Positions 10,641 through 23,454 of a stretch of DNA of 64,000 nt are shown here, one piece after another; position 1 is the first letter of the stretch, and each line of letters opens with the position of its first letter. Source of the DNA: Pseudoscleropodium purum (Eukaryota > Streptophyta > Bryopsida > Hypnales > Brachytheciaceae); assembly GCA_963969395.1 (NCBI GenBank), contig OZ017801.1:14203611-14267610 (forward strand), written 5' to 3'. The notes beneath the pieces were generated by a model. It saw only the letters and a list, made by a program, of their open reading frames with translations, did no database searches and had not been told where the DNA came from. A program made the translations under genes and the position numbers.

Positions 10641-13082
10641 CCCCAAATGCAATCACCTCTTCCAAAGGTCGCTTTAAGAGCAGACTAGCTTACCTTTAGT
10701 TGGGGAGGGCGACTAGGCAATGCAGTAGGCAACTGGCATAGGACTTGGAAATTCGAGTTGGGACTTGGACTCTACCGTACTGACCAAATGTACCGCTTTT
10801 GGACTTTATTTCCCTCATCCGGCTCCTCGTGCGCTAACATTGACTTTCTAGATATCATCGATTTCAGTCCTTCAGTTCTTTCCACACGGCAGTGTTGGAA
10901 AATGTCGTGAAGATTGAGTATCATCCAGGTCACTGGCACAACTTCATTGCCTGTTTTGCTATGAAATTCGGTTTCCTTTGTTTCACAAAATAAAATAAAA
11001 TTAATGCGTATCATTGTGGGACACACTTGAACTTTACACTGGCACATGTGGAATTACGGATGCACGATGATCTCGTTTGCCTACTGGCTTCATCATACTG
11101 TCACCCCTGGCGCTGCAGATTGCAGAATTTTTAGGGTTTTGGCCTTTTGGGTTTATATGGTAAGATGCCCTGGCTCAACACAACTTTCTATGGTACTTAA
11201 CTTAGCCAAGAATCTGAAATGCTAAAGACCCTGTTCAGTCCCTTTCCAATGGCAGTCATGCAACTGATGGAATCTGATTACCGAAATAATTCATAAGACA
11301 GTTGCAGAATAAATCATTGACAATGGCATTCGACGCCGTTTTCTTGGCAGCCAGGACGTTAACTTATGGTCCGTGCAGGGTGAATTTCTCCTTGGGGAAA
11401 CTTACACAGAAAATTTTCATTTGCCACCACTCCCCGTTAAAATTAGGGGATTTTGGATTTCGTACTCGGGGTCAGAGGTCTCGAAGTCAGTTTCGGGGGT
11501 GAAGAATGAAGAATTGTTGCAACACAAAATAGAGGGTAATTTTTTTTTATATTACCTTGTACAACACAAAATTCACCTTGTAGGGTGGTCCACTTAGTAT
11601 GACAACTTTAAAGTCCTACATAGAAAACCATTATTTAAGAACAACTCCAATATTGCTTGAGAAGGAGCTTGCCAAAAGTGTAATGACAAGGATTAAAAAT
11701 AAACATGTCCCAATGCAACCTACATTTGGTCTCTCTTTATACCCAACTTAGCCATTTTCCATCCCCAACCCAATGGTTTGACAAAATATGAAGATCCCAC
11801 AAGTTGACGTACAATAGAAAAAGTCATCATTGCCATAAGCTTTTTTATAATTATCAAGCTTGTATGCCAATATATTGGACTCCCCTTTTTAGGCAATATA
11901 TAAAGGTCTAGTTTTCAATGTAGAATCTTTTCTAGTCCTTTTATAATGCGAAAAAGTCCCGATTTGAGGTTTGGATTGCCGATTTTGCACTGATTGGGTC
12001 GAGTTTTTTGAAAAGTTGCTGCCACATGGAATGAGGTCTCCCTCTTTCTACTTCAAAATCTCGACTCTTCCCGTCCTCGCGTAGTCCCTCGTCCCGGACG
12101 TCCTCGCAGTGGAGATGCTCTACCAGCGAGAATTTCACTCAGAACCCGGCGCCAATCCCTGCTACTGTACGACAAGTGGTCATCCACCCACTAGCTCCGT
12201 AGCAAGTAGCTTCAACAGTGTTGTCGATCCACTTATCACCACTTGCTACAATTGCCAGCAATGGTCCGTTTGTCTCTAACCCTGGAATCACGAGGTTCCT
12301 CTGAACTAAGTTGAACCCTGCACCATGCCACTGCCTCAAACAACAAACTATAACACTAAAGAAACGCGCAGCTACACTAAAGTAGGCCAGTGTCCCTACA
12401 ACAATGGCTCGCTTTTTGACTACTAAGGTTGCTTCTGTCAATGGGTCCAGAGCCAAGAGCGAGTAGGCTCAGGGTTCGTTCTACAGTAAGATAAAACGAA
12501 GGCATTACAGACACCTTCTGGCTAGCTTGTCACTCTGCTGGATCGAGTTCAAGTACACATACGTACAGACCTCGGTCTCGTCATGGCATTCTTGTGATTG
12601 AAGCTACTGTAGTTCGTAACTGCGCTCGCATCTGAAGCTTCCTCTTTAACTCAGGAAATCTCCGTCATTCGCAAGTCCGTCACCGCCGACCGGCGCCGCG
12701 TCCGTAGTTTCGCAGCACGGGTACAGTGTCATACTGGAAGGTGCCTGGACGTTGCCTTGTAAGTTTTGCTGAGCGGTGCCTTCATCGCAATTCTAACTTA
12801 ACAGTATCTGAGAGAATGTCTGTAACTGCGTAGCCAAATAGAGTCCTAGATATTATCAGTCCAATTATAACCAAACAAAAATGTCTGTTCAGGATTGTAA
12901 GGAAGTCTGTACACGGAAGTAATTGTCTGTAACGTACAAGAACGTCGTTATAATTGGGGGTTCAGGCAGTTCTCGAGGCAAGTGTTTTTGGAGCTGTGTT
13001 GGTTTTGTTTGAGAATTTTGACGAGATGAATCGGGTTTCCAGAGGGGCAGAGCGTGAAAGCTGTGCGCTATCCTAGCGGCAC
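10641..13082. other. Higher-GC flank upstream of the AP2-domain gene
   Basis: Base composition rises compared with the DNA to the left. Several ORFs under 110 codons occur (for example 12139-12456 minus), but none has a recognisable domain. The region probably holds the promoter and transcription start of the AP2-domain gene. I cannot place a TATA box with confidence. Confidence 0.45.
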
Positions 13083-13104
13083 TTGATTCGGAGAAGGACA
13101 TTAC

Positions 13105-14680
13105 ATGTTGCAGCAGGAAGTCAGACAGCTAGTGAAGGTGGAGGTGGGGACGGCGGCCGGGTCACATCGATCAAAGAGAGTCCAGACATTCTACACCAGA
13201 GCTTTGGTAAGTACAGTTGCAGAGATCCAGAAAGGGCTGTCCTCTGTGGCAACAACCCTGGCTTTCTTGTTCAAAGTTTCGCTGTTGGTTGAACGTGAAG
13301 TTGTGTTGTCGGTAGAAGCCGTAGCTCGCGGTTTGCAAGTCTCAGGATGGGATTTGGAATCAGATTATCGACTGTTTGGACGTTCTCTTTCGCAGACTGG
13401 GAGGAACAGAGTTTCGTTAAGTTCGGGTACCACAGCTTAGTGCATAGGCTGAATTTTTGTTTTATTTCTTATTTTAAGTTTTTTTCTTGATTAGCTGATG
13501 TGTGTTTTACCACTTTTTTGGAAGCAAGCGTTCGTCACTGGTCGAAATAAGGTTGTAAGGATTTCTTTTTCGGGATTTTCATGTCTTGATTCTCTTTCGT
13601 GTACTCTTTGAGTGAGAATAATATCCAACTACAGCTCTAAGTTATATTCCATCATGTAGCGAAACCAGCCAGACTGGTATCGATCTCGTGGTGTAATATC
13701 GATCAGATGGGAGGAGCTAGGGTTCATATTGAGTCAGATTTTGGAGTCATAACTTATGAGTCAGATAACGTACTGGTGCAACCGTGGAAACTCCCTTTAG
13801 AGAATTAGACAACATAAGTAATTATGTTAAAATGTAGGGTAAGTAGTAATTGCCTGAGTGAGCTATGTTACAGATTTTGAGTGGGCCACATTATTTCGAG
13901 CAATTTCTTCACTGGAACAATCATGGGCAAAATGGGGAACATGGCAAAGTGCGTAGCACTAAAGTGTAAGATAACGTGACCTAATCGCAAGTCGCTTTTC
14001 AAATCGACCTCTGTAGAGTCTTGTCTTAACTGTGCATTACCCATTCAAGAGAGCCTAGAGACGATTTTAGCTGCACCTAATTTCATCACTTTCATTTCAT
14101 AGTCTTATTCATACTGACATATCCCCGAAACGTATGGATTGGACTCGGCATTTTTTTTTCCCTGGTGGTAGTTGTCCCTGGGCGGTAGTTTAAACTTGAT
14201 TTTCTCTCCTTTTTTGCAACGGAATTCATTTGATGCGTGTGCTGACTGTGCTCCGAAAGTATCACGTATCGCTTGCTACTAGAATGTCGAATCCCTTTTC
14301 CACTCCCACAGTCCTGTTCAATAAGTTTAACATGCGATTTCCCATTCTAATAGCATCACATGAGTGGGGAACCATACTAAAACACTTCTTCGGACAATTT
14401 TTCCCGTTTCTCCTGACACAAATTGCCACCCTCTAAGAATCATTTCTCCTGGTTTACTGACAAGACATGTTTTCATGCATCACAGGTAGTTCGCCCTGCC
14501 ACCGATCGACTTCCAGGGCCCAATCGAGGTATCCAGAAGAAGCTTGGAATCCTTCGCGATGGACGCAGAACGGACGCCGTCGAAGCCGGTATCGACCTGT
14601 CGCTCATGGAGCAAGCGCGCGGCGTCCCTCAAGTGTGGCCTCAAGCAGGCGCTCAACAAGGTGGAAAACTTGTTCGGTGA
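13105..14680 (+). other. Overlapping upstream ORF (spliced) of the AP2-domain gene
   Basis: If the 5'UTR intron 13207-14485 is removed, an ATG at 13105 (MLQQEVRQLVKVEV) opens a frame of about 99 codons. It crosses the junction and runs to a stop at 14678-14680. It overlaps the first about 120 bases of the main CDS in another frame. This is a predicted translational regulator, not a recognised protein. Confidence 0.35.
13207..14485 (+). other. Predicted 5'UTR intron of the AP2-domain gene
   Basis: A strong donor (GCTTTG then GTAAGTACAG at 13207) and an acceptor (TTTCATGCATCACAG ending at 14485) bracket DNA without coding signal. In the AP2 reading frame a stop lies right after the acceptor (TAG 14487-14489), so the upstream exon is untranslated in that frame. 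A transcript is needed to confirm it. Confidence 0.5.
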
Positions 14681-16792
14681 GTTCGCAAGCAAGGAAACCG
14701 GCGGGGGCTTTCCTGAGCCGACGCCGCCACAACGCACCCCGACGCCTGCTGCTAAGTACGTTCCATTGAATCCATTTCCGGATCCTGCCACGCCACCTGG
14801 GAGGTACGCAAGGATACCTGGGGGTCAGCATGACTATGAAGCCAGCGGATCCAACCACACGTCCAACCATACGTCCGAGTACTTCGATGCGAAGGATCCC
14901 TCGGAGTATCTGCTGCAACACCAGATTCCGGATTACGCCGAGTTCAACGACGCGCGTCTGCGCAACCGAAAACAATATGGAAGTGAACAGGGATATGAAC
15001 ACGCGCACCAAGGTATCGAGCACCCGCAATACGGATTTGAACGCCCCCACCCCGGACTCGAGGAGCAACTGGCAGGTTCCTTCGGTAACATTCTTCTGAA
15101 TACTCCCACGGCTTCCAACGCTTCCCACCCCCACCCCTGGGACGATCTGCTGAATCCCGTGGCTTCCATGTCGGTGCATGACCAACAAGTGCAAGATTAT
15201 TACTACTCTGGCGAACTGGATCCCGGTTGGCTTCATCAGGACGACGCCATTGGATCCCATGCGACTTCGACGGCGCAGCAGCAGCAGACGACGATGCTAT
15301 CTGGGTATGGCGGCATGTCGGTGAGGACTGGCGAGACGGGGGACAGCCAAGAGAGCTTAATGGACACGGCGGGCACTTCGACAACGTCCGCCTACATTCT
15401 TCCTCCCGTGGAGGAGGAGAAGCCGTCGATTCTGCCCCGGCCGTTTAACAAAATCTACGTCGAGATCCGACGGATTGCACGAGGCGACGAGGTGGCGTTT
15501 GCATCCGCGCGAATGGGGCGAGGGATGCGGGTGCTGGGAAAAGTTTTTTGCTACACGCTGAGGTTGAGGAAGACGGTGATGAGGGTGAAATTGGCGAAGG
15601 CCCAGAGGAAGAGGATTCTGGATCCGGTGAGTAATTTAATAAGTAGTACTGGGTCTTTCTCTTTTTGCTGGGGGGGGGGGTGGAGGAGACGATGGATTAT
15701 AATTAAGTCTGGGTGATTGATGATTCCATTGTCGATGATTGTTTCAATTCTTGTTTCTCAGTGTCTGCAGGCTGATTTTGTGGTTAGTGTGTCTGGGTAT
15801 CGGCTCATGGATGCAAACCTCAAGAGCTTACGAAAGTTTGAATGTTGTTAGTGTCTGATTGCAAGACACTTGCATTCTCAAACTTTTGTATGTCTTTCAA
15901 GTTTGTGCCATGAGAGAATGTCTAAAGTCTAAACATGTACCACAAAATTTGCCTGCAAAGTTGGAATCATCCGGAAGCAAATTAATATCACAAACGAGAA
16001 TCTTCGAGTAATCCGTTGTGACACCCCCAGTGTGTACCTTACATTTGGTACGGTACAAACCATTGTTGCTTACTTGCAAAAAAAATTGTAGTGTCGAGCC
16101 CATGCAAAATCGACTGACACTGAAAACAACGTAGGAAGATTGTTTCCACTAACCAAGAGCCAGGTTGAACCAACATTTTCAAGTGATGTAGTTGCAGTAA
16201 TTAGTCCTTAGGGAGAATGTTCCACAACCATTGAAATAGTGCTTATTTTTTCTGTTGGCATCCTCTCAGAAAATGTTCCACAATAATTTGAAGATGTAGT
16301 AATTTGCAGTAATTAGTCGCGTAGCAGAATTAATGTTCCCCATACGATTGTTACTAATTCCATTGATATGTCAATCGGTTGCAGAAGCTAAATCTCCGTC
16401 AACAATGCATGAAAAAAATGCGCAAGGGATCTCCCCCCAAACAACCAATGGCACCGGGAGTATCCACTCAATCCACCACCAAAAGCCGTTACAAAGGCAT
16501 CACATATCGCAACGGCAATTGGACCGCGGAGATCCGCGTGAGCCGTTGCAAAGTGAAGGTGTGGATCGGCACCTTCTCCTCCGAGAGGGAAACCGCTTTA
16601 GCGTTGGATGCGGGCTACTACCACTGCACAGAGAAGTATAAGAAGTTCAACTTCCCGCAGTTTGTGGATCAGCTGGGGACGTCAAGGTACCCGACGGTGT
16701 TGGCGCTTTGCAATGCGGGAAGGAAAGACGAGGCCACGAAGCTGGTAAAGAAGTTGGCGGCCGATCACGCTGTGGCGTTTGGTGCGCCTTGA
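14559..16792 (+). CDS. AP2/ERF-domain transcription factor (two coding exons)
   Basis: Coding exons are 14559-15626 (donor GTGAGT) and 16385-16792 (acceptor TTGCAG), joined in phase 0, for about 491 aa. The start is ATG 14559 (MDAERTPSKPV); an in-frame stop at 14487 excludes extension. The N-terminal two thirds is low-complexity and rich in Pro, Gln, Tyr and Gly, as in activation regions. A basic segment (RPFNKIYVEIRRIARGDEV to KAQRKRIL, about 300-355) precedes the intron and may be a nuclear-localisation or DNA-contact region. One AP2 domain spans about residues 390-447: SRYKGITYRNGNWTAEIRV, then KVKVWIGTFSSERETALALD and KKFNFP. YKG and WIG replace the usual YRG and WLG, so this is a divergent member, and I cannot assign a subfamily. 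It presumably binds GCC- or DRE-like DNA in the nucleus. Intron 1 contains a run of ten G near 15671. Confidence 0.85.
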
Positions 16793-16873
16793 AGGGCGTG
16801 CTTGGGCAGGGCTTTATTCGGGGGCCTGGAATGGCCTACAGGTTCTTTTGGATTCTCAACTGGCCGCTAAACA

Positions 16874-16879
16874 AATAAA
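16874..16879 (+). terminator. AATAAA polyadenylation signal of the AP2-domain gene
   Basis: A canonical AATAAA lies 82 bases after the TGA stop, followed by A-rich DNA; it is the likely near-upstream element for 3' end formation. Confidence 0.5.
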
Positions 16880-16893
16880 ACAAGCAAAAAAAC

Positions 16894-18398
16894 ATGCAAA
16901 AAAGCCGTGCAGGAAACCGTAAGATTCAACGTGAATGATGCGACTCTTCTGCGATTCTCCTCGGCAGTGGTGTTACAGAAAAAAAACCTTAAAAATGAGT
17001 CTGGTTTTTCGTTTTTTTCCTCTGAAGCTGCAGTTTTGGTGGTCTTTTCTTTTGAAGCGTGAACTCTGGAAGGACGCCGCCATCAAGCTGCAGTTTTGGA
17101 GGTCTTTTTCTTCTGAACCCTTGACCTTGGAATGACGCGGCCCTGTGATCGATTTAGTCAGCGAAACATTAGTTCACGGATTAATAGGGGAATTCTCCGT
17201 TTCTATAGTATCCTTTGAAAGTCCATTCATAAGACACTTTTAGTCCTCGGCGTCCTCGGTGACATAAAACAATGAGTGATCTCGAAATGCATTTGAAAAG
17301 TTGGTCCGAAGGGGAGATTGAGTGAGTGGTGTTCAATTGTAGAATGGGCCGTTTTCTTTTACCTTTCTAGAAGTGGATCGTCAAACATTCATTGACTGAG
17401 GAGTGGTTTCGACACAAGCGAATTCAACAGGCAGATTTGGTGCCAGAAGAAACAGTAGAAACTCAACCGTTCAAGAATGGATTGAACTTCGTCTTGCGGA
17501 ACATGGTGTCGGAACCGAGATGAAACAAACTCGTCCTCTTCCAATCTCTATAAGAAATTGGAGTTCTTTCCCTCTCCTATCCCCTTCCAAAATGATGGAC
17601 TGGCAGTTGGTACGCGCATGAATTTTGGCTCTTCAAACGTATCCAATTCCATTTAACTGCAAGGATCCTAAATTCAAGGACAGTCAGTTCGCTTTCCGAG
17701 TGAAATCTAAGAACTTGAGTCAAGAAATGGACATTCCCACTTTCTTACAAACATAGAATCCCAACCCAAGAGAGTTCAGACCGAATATTAGGTCCGAAGT
17801 CGGAGATCTTGCACCCCTAGACGTGAGTTTTTCTTGAGCTAGAAAGTGCCGCTCGATCTTCCTACCAATTCATTTTAGTTTTGACTCTGGAACCTTTTGG
17901 AAATACGGTAACTGTGAAAAAAAATTGGTATTTATTTATGTCCCACAGGTTAGTTAGCATATATGAAAACCCAGGAAATAGTTCGCATGATTTGGGAGGA
18001 CGGGTCCTTGAAAAGATCGAAACAGGGATGAGTGCCACAGGTGACCAGCATTACATGACATTCATTGTGTGTCTAGCTACCCATTGTTGAGACCTGTTTG
18101 AAATCACACGTGCGGCGAAGATTCTCAAGGCCTGAACTACTGTTGTGCTCCTTGTAATTCTACCTTGTACTGGACTGTACATATGCGACTGTAGAAAAAG
18201 AATTCCGGTGTGATCCTCACTAAGCATAGTTGATTCCTTTCCTCCTTCCTTGCGGAATGTAAGATAGGAAACTCATTTCAATTCTTGTTTCCATTCAGAG
18301 ACTTTGAGAACGTGGAATTGAAACCACTTGTACAGTCGGGGCAATAGTTTTAGTGTTTGAGATTAGTGTGAATTAAAAGTTGCCCAAGAGACTCTTCA
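16894..18398. other. Intergenic DNA downstream of the AP2-domain gene
   Basis: No convincing gene. An imperfect repeat of about 60 bp occurs at 17025-17115 (AAGCTGCAGTTTTGG twice, each followed by GGTCTTTT and CTTCTGAA-like sequence). Confidence 0.5.
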
Positions 18399-18847
18399 TT
18401 TGGGACCTTGATTGGGTGTGGATGAATTAAGTGGATTCGGTGCTTATTTTTCTAAGCTCGACTCTTTAAATTGTCTTTTGAACAACTGTGCAAATGCTAG
18501 TGTTTCAGTTGGGTTTCCTTTTTGTATTTCCTTTTTTTTTTTTCTAATGAGGAGTTTTTCCTCTCCTCTTTCCCCTGGTCAATTCTCTTCTGAGTTTGTG
18601 TCTTCGTCTGAGTTCGATTTTTATATCAATGATTCCAACATCAGGTGTAGATCTATAACCCAGAAATCGAATTAAACTCTTCTTTTCTCGTACTTCTTGT
18701 GGTCGATATTTCATGTCAGGCTTCCTTGTGTGAAGATTCAGAAACCTTGTTAGTGCAGGCTGGGTTAAGTCCATAGAATGGTCAAATTGGTTCGGTATTG
18801 GCATGTTTCAGAGCATCAAACTTAATGAAATCAAATAAATATATTCT
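18399..18847 (+). repeat. Duplicated segment; unoccupied paralogue of 44918-46544
   Basis: It is collinear with 44918-46544 (from TTGATTGGGTGTGGATGAA to AAATCAAATAAATATATT) but lacks two insertions found there. The unoccupied TTAA target of the element at 45449-46369 is 18672-18675. Similarity stops at another TTAA, 18848-18851. Confidence 0.8.
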
Positions 18848-18851
18848 TTAA

Positions 18852-19982
18852 GCTGCACACCTTGTTCACTGTTATGTATGTGTTATTGAACATAAGTCGG
18901 TCCAAATGTCCATATTAGCACTAACTCCTCAATGCTCAAGTAGTTGCTTCCATATCTATACGGTATAGTAGGAATAAATCATTGAAAAAGCTTCACCCAA
19001 GGTCACAAAATATACCAATTGAAAGAAAAACTCCTACACTATTGTTTAGAAGATAGAAGTCAATGTTTTGAAAGGTACTAAAAGGTTTCAAAGTGGACTT
19101 TCTATTCTTGGGACTTGGGGCTAATTGTTCTCTTCACAATTGAATTCTTATTTGCATCAAGATAGGAATCAATTTGAGGAATTAGTTTGAGTTTGTGGGC
19201 ACTATACATGCTCTCATAAGCAATGAAGAGATGCAAAGATTTAAAAAAACACTCCATCATGAATAGGAAGTAGGACTTTCCAACTTACCTAGTGTCATTG
19301 TATTCTCAATAAGACTACCTCTGATACTCTATATCTGAAAGCCGCCGATGCTTGATGTGAGGACTTGGGTCTATCTTTAAAGTAAGTAGGCTCTTAGTGG
19401 TGAGGACCATAGTGATGAGCTCTTTTGTGTTGTCCTTCAGTTCTTGCTCGTTTTGTCAACATTCCAATTTCTTTAACTTTGTCTTTTGCCTAAGTGATTG
19501 TTGGTTTTAGAAGCGAGACAAAAGACCATTTTGCATGAATAAATAAATAACATCCATAATAAATTGCATGAATAATAAATTAACCAAAATAATAACAAAA
19601 TATTGAAGCGATGCAGCTTCTAATTCAACGTCAGCAAAAAGATTGTGTATAGAGATCTGTTTTTGCAATATTAGAGTAAACTTTGCACACATAGAAGTAA
19701 CATCTCCAAAGTTTCCCTAAAATCAATTTAAAATAGTGAGACAAAACTAAGTACATTTCACATAATCCTATCCAAAAAAGTCTCGACAATCCTTCAAAAA
19801 CATAAACAAAGTGTTAGAAATCGTAAACAAAAACCTCAAAAATAAATTGAAAGCAATCGGTAGAATACAAACGATTCGATGCAAACTCTTAAAACTTAGC
19901 ATGCAAGCTCTCAATGCATATCCAGATCAAGAAGGGAGTCAGTTCATAGCGAGGCAACTTTTGTGGTAGCCATGGCGGTGTT
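18852..19982. other. Intergenic DNA, nothing recognised
   Basis: AT-rich, without an ORF or repeat that I can name. Confidence 0.5.
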
Positions 19983-20595
19983 GTGTCACTCTACATCATT
20001 TATAAGAGATGTCATAAATTACAAGCACTAAAACATATACACATACTTCAAAGCAAATCTACACTACAATAAGGAATGAATGACCAACCATCTAATAATA
20101 AGCTTCTTAAACATTCAAAATTGCTTCTACTTTGTCTCAAGTGGATTAGTCTTGCAAATCACATGAATTGTGGAATTACACTTATAAAGATTGGTATAAC
20201 AAGCAACCATCATCACATTCCGTGCTCCAATTCCTTTCAACTCAAAAACAACAATATATACAAGACTTGAAGAAAATGAATGAGCAAAAAGGTGGCCTAG
20301 GATTACAGCCATCCCAAAGGTGCCCCAAAATAGCTTCGTTCACACCTCAAATAGTCTCAAAACACTAGTTTAGCCCCCCAATGGCCAGTATATGGCTATT
20401 TCGGCTACACCATGTCTACAAATAACTCTTATGAAGTCTTACAAAGCCTACCAGCTACCCGTCATTAAATAACATGACAGCTGTCGTGTCACTCTACATC
20501 ATTTATAGGAGATATTGTAAACTACAAGAACACTTACACATGCTTCAAAGCAAATCCACACTATAACAAGGCATGAATGACCAACTATCCAATTA
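19983..20595 (-). repeat. LTR-like segment (20100-20478) between 115-bp direct repeats
   Basis: 20100-20478 matches 41416-42141 except that the latter carries a 334-bp insertion. The direct repeats 19983-20097 and 20482-20595 (TGTCACTCTACATCATTTATA start, TGAATGACCAAC end) flank it. The 41-kb copy lies next to a tRNA-Met-like primer site, so this copy may be a solo LTR, in minus orientation. Confidence 0.5.
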
Positions 20596-20732
20596 ATCCC
20601 CTAGCTGAATAAAGTGCCCTCCCAATTCAACTAGCAATAGAAGTTAAATGAATAATTTGAACTATATTCACTATACAATCAACTTGTTGAAGAAGATAGT
20701 TGATAGGCCTCCATCTATTTGTAGTCTTGATT

Positions 20733-23451
20733 CACTACAAGAAATTGCTGTCTAATGTGACTGCAAAAATGTAATTGCATGATTTTTGCGACTATAGAAT
20801 CATTGCACCTCCCTAATTGCACCATCATAGGGAAGTCCAAAGCGTCACAATCATTTTGTAGCCGTGACTGCGACTATAGGATGACCAGAATTAAACCAGC
20901 CAGTTTCATCCACAATGTTTTGTTCACTGCATTGCGGATGACATGATGTAGCAAGGTAGGGCTCCCGACATGGACGATGAAGTTGCACAACAGTAGTGGT
21001 GCCTCGGATTTTGTGACTTCATGTCACTTAGGAATGACTTTGTTATGACTTTTGCATGATTGAGATAGTCACTTCCACTGTGTTTTCTTTTAGCTCTTCT
21101 AAGAGATAAAGTAGACTGCCCATCACTATACCACTGAAGAAATATGATTGTGGTTTAAGTGTCGTTTTGCGGTAGTGTGACTTCCACGCGACTATGGAGT
21201 GTCAAAAGTACTATTGGAGGAAATAAACATAGAGGAGAGAAAATCCTTTCATTTTTTGGGATTTAGGGTTGATTAATGATTGTTATAGACTGAAATTTTC
21301 AATTTTCATGGTTAAATTTTTTATTCCACTAAGGAATTAATAAAATCAGAGAAATGATTTAGTGAGGGGGTCAAATTATATACTTTTGTTGCTTGAGTGA
21401 CTAGATTAGCTTGACTACAATCATTGTGAAGATCACATTATCAAGTGCTTGATCACTCCATATAAATGTTTACAAATATTCAAACAACAAGTACTATTAG
21501 ATGACTTTAGTAGACTTGCTGAAAGAAATTGTGAATTTTAGTCATTCTTGATGCGAATACAAAGTCCATGTAAAAAGTGTTGACATGACAAATGTGAAAA
21601 ACACATGCAAGTCACGTTGTGGACGTCAATTCAAAACAACTACAGGCAATCACCTTCAAAATTGAAGAAGAATTTTGAAATGACTATTGACAGTGAAGAG
21701 AGTAACCTTTCACAATGATTTTGTTGAAGACAGCAACTACTATCTATGACTTCAGTCTCTTGAGATTGCCTTTGATGTCCCTAGTAATTTTCCTAGACTA
21801 ATAAGTTGTCTTCCGTTGGCAATTCAATGGTGCCGACTAAATTGGCTTTTAAAGTAGGATTTGGCAAACTTTGTAGAGTCGTTAAGCCTCTAGCCTCCAT
21901 GATAGTAGTGATGAAGGCGTCCATGCGGTGGAGTACTTCTCGCTTGGCCTTGGCTTTTTTGTACAATACCACTTTCCATTCGGCTATGTCAATAGCATTG
22001 GAAAAAAACACTTTTATGGATTGACTAGGGAAAATGAATGGCTTTGTCGTGCAAGGCAATTTATGGTGAAAATTCGCTTCAAAGAAGCTAGCATCATTCT
22101 TTGTATACATAAAGTTCCCTTGTGTATCTTGTGGCTTCACCCTAGGTATTAATTTTCTTGCACTAACAAATTTTTTTTCTACAAATGATTCAATTAGTCA
22201 ATTACACCTACTAAATTTATCAACTCCACCCAAATTAATAATCTTTGGATAACAGTCAATCCTATGGGCTTTAGAGTGAATGGATTTGCACATTTTTTGG
22301 ACCTTGACTTTTGATGCATGCATACAATTCCATTATTAAGCCTACCCTTAAGAACCACATTACAAAAAAACTAGAATATTTATAATAGTGACCTTCTACA
22401 ATACTAGTTTACTAAAGGCCAATTATGACTTCTACGTGACTAGACCTAGTCAAGTAGAAGTTGCATTATAGTATCATAATTGGATAACAACTTGGAAATG
22501 ATTGCATTACGTATTCTACACTACTAGAATCAAAAAAGATGTTAAGAAAATATTCTTTCTAATCTTCTTTTCAAATTTGTCTACAACTTTTGATTTGAGG
22601 CTCAAAATCTAAAACAAATTTCTAGAGATGAAAGTGAGATTGATTTTTCAACTTTTATTAATTCAAATTTTTTTGAAAATAATTAATCTACTATTCCTAA
22701 ATGAGATCTAAAATTTTACTTATAACACTATTTTTGTGTTTGATATATTCCACATGCTTTGTCTTGCCTTCTATCACCCCACTTGTATAAAAGGTTTGTC
22801 ATTTCAACTCTTCATACTCACACACTAAGTGGCTTTGGAAGCCATGCAATACATTTGTTGAATATTGTGTATTCTATATTGTGTATGATGTATGGTATAT
22901 GATGTATAATTGCAATACTTCAAATTTATTCATGTGTAATTGTAGAATGACTATTCCCCATCAAATTGTCAATACATTCCTTTTTGTACACATCACTTCA
23001 ACTTGAAAATTTTAATCCAAAATCCTAATCCAAAACCCTAAATCCATATCACTTCACAATGACTACAAAATGATTTCTAATATCCACATTAGATTTGTAA
23101 TGGGTCCATTGTAACTTTGAAATGACTAGTAAATGATTACCTATATGGAAGTCCATGTCAAATTCCTAAGGAATCACCCACAATTAGAAAATGACTTCAA
23201 AATAAGTATCTAAGTGGAAGTCCATGTCATTAAGGAAAAAATTGTATTTTCCACATAGTAGTTCTCAAAACATCTTTATACTCTTTTTTTTTAATCCATC
23301 TTTCCCCTTCACTATTATTATCCACTTTTCCATCCGAGACAACCTTGGATGGTAATAATAAACTTGAAGTCATTTATTCATTTCGCGATTGTAACGTGAC
23401 TGATTTGCAGTCATTTGGCCTGATTGCATAAAACAATGATTTCTTATAGTG
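20733..23451. mobile_element. CACTA (En/Spm-type) DNA transposon, 2.7 kb, non-autonomous
   Basis: The left end is CACTACAAGAAAT; the right end in reverse complement is CACTATAAGAAAT, so 12 of 13 bases match. Both sides carry the 3-bp duplication ATT (20730-20732 and 23452-23454), diagnostic of CACTA transposition. Subterminal TGACTGCAA- and ATGACTACAAAATGA-like words recur. No TNP2-type transposase frame was found, so it must depend on another element. About 22550-22810 matches 28500-28760 in a second CACTA copy. Confidence 0.88.
21793..22140 (-). other. Uncharacterised 115-codon ORF inside the CACTA element
   Basis: The frame starts MKPQDTQGNFMYTKND and ends LPTEDNLLV. I do not recognise a domain. 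It could be an exon of an element-encoded protein or of a captured gene, or chance; nothing nearby extends it clearly. Confidence 0.25.
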
Positions 23452-23454
23452 ATT

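Noticed and set aside
10772..11047. 91-codon minus ORF
   Set aside because: No similarity that I recognise and no supporting context.
12139..12456. 105-codon minus ORF in the higher-GC flank
   Set aside because: No recognisable domain, no splice or neighbour support; probably chance in GC-richer DNA.
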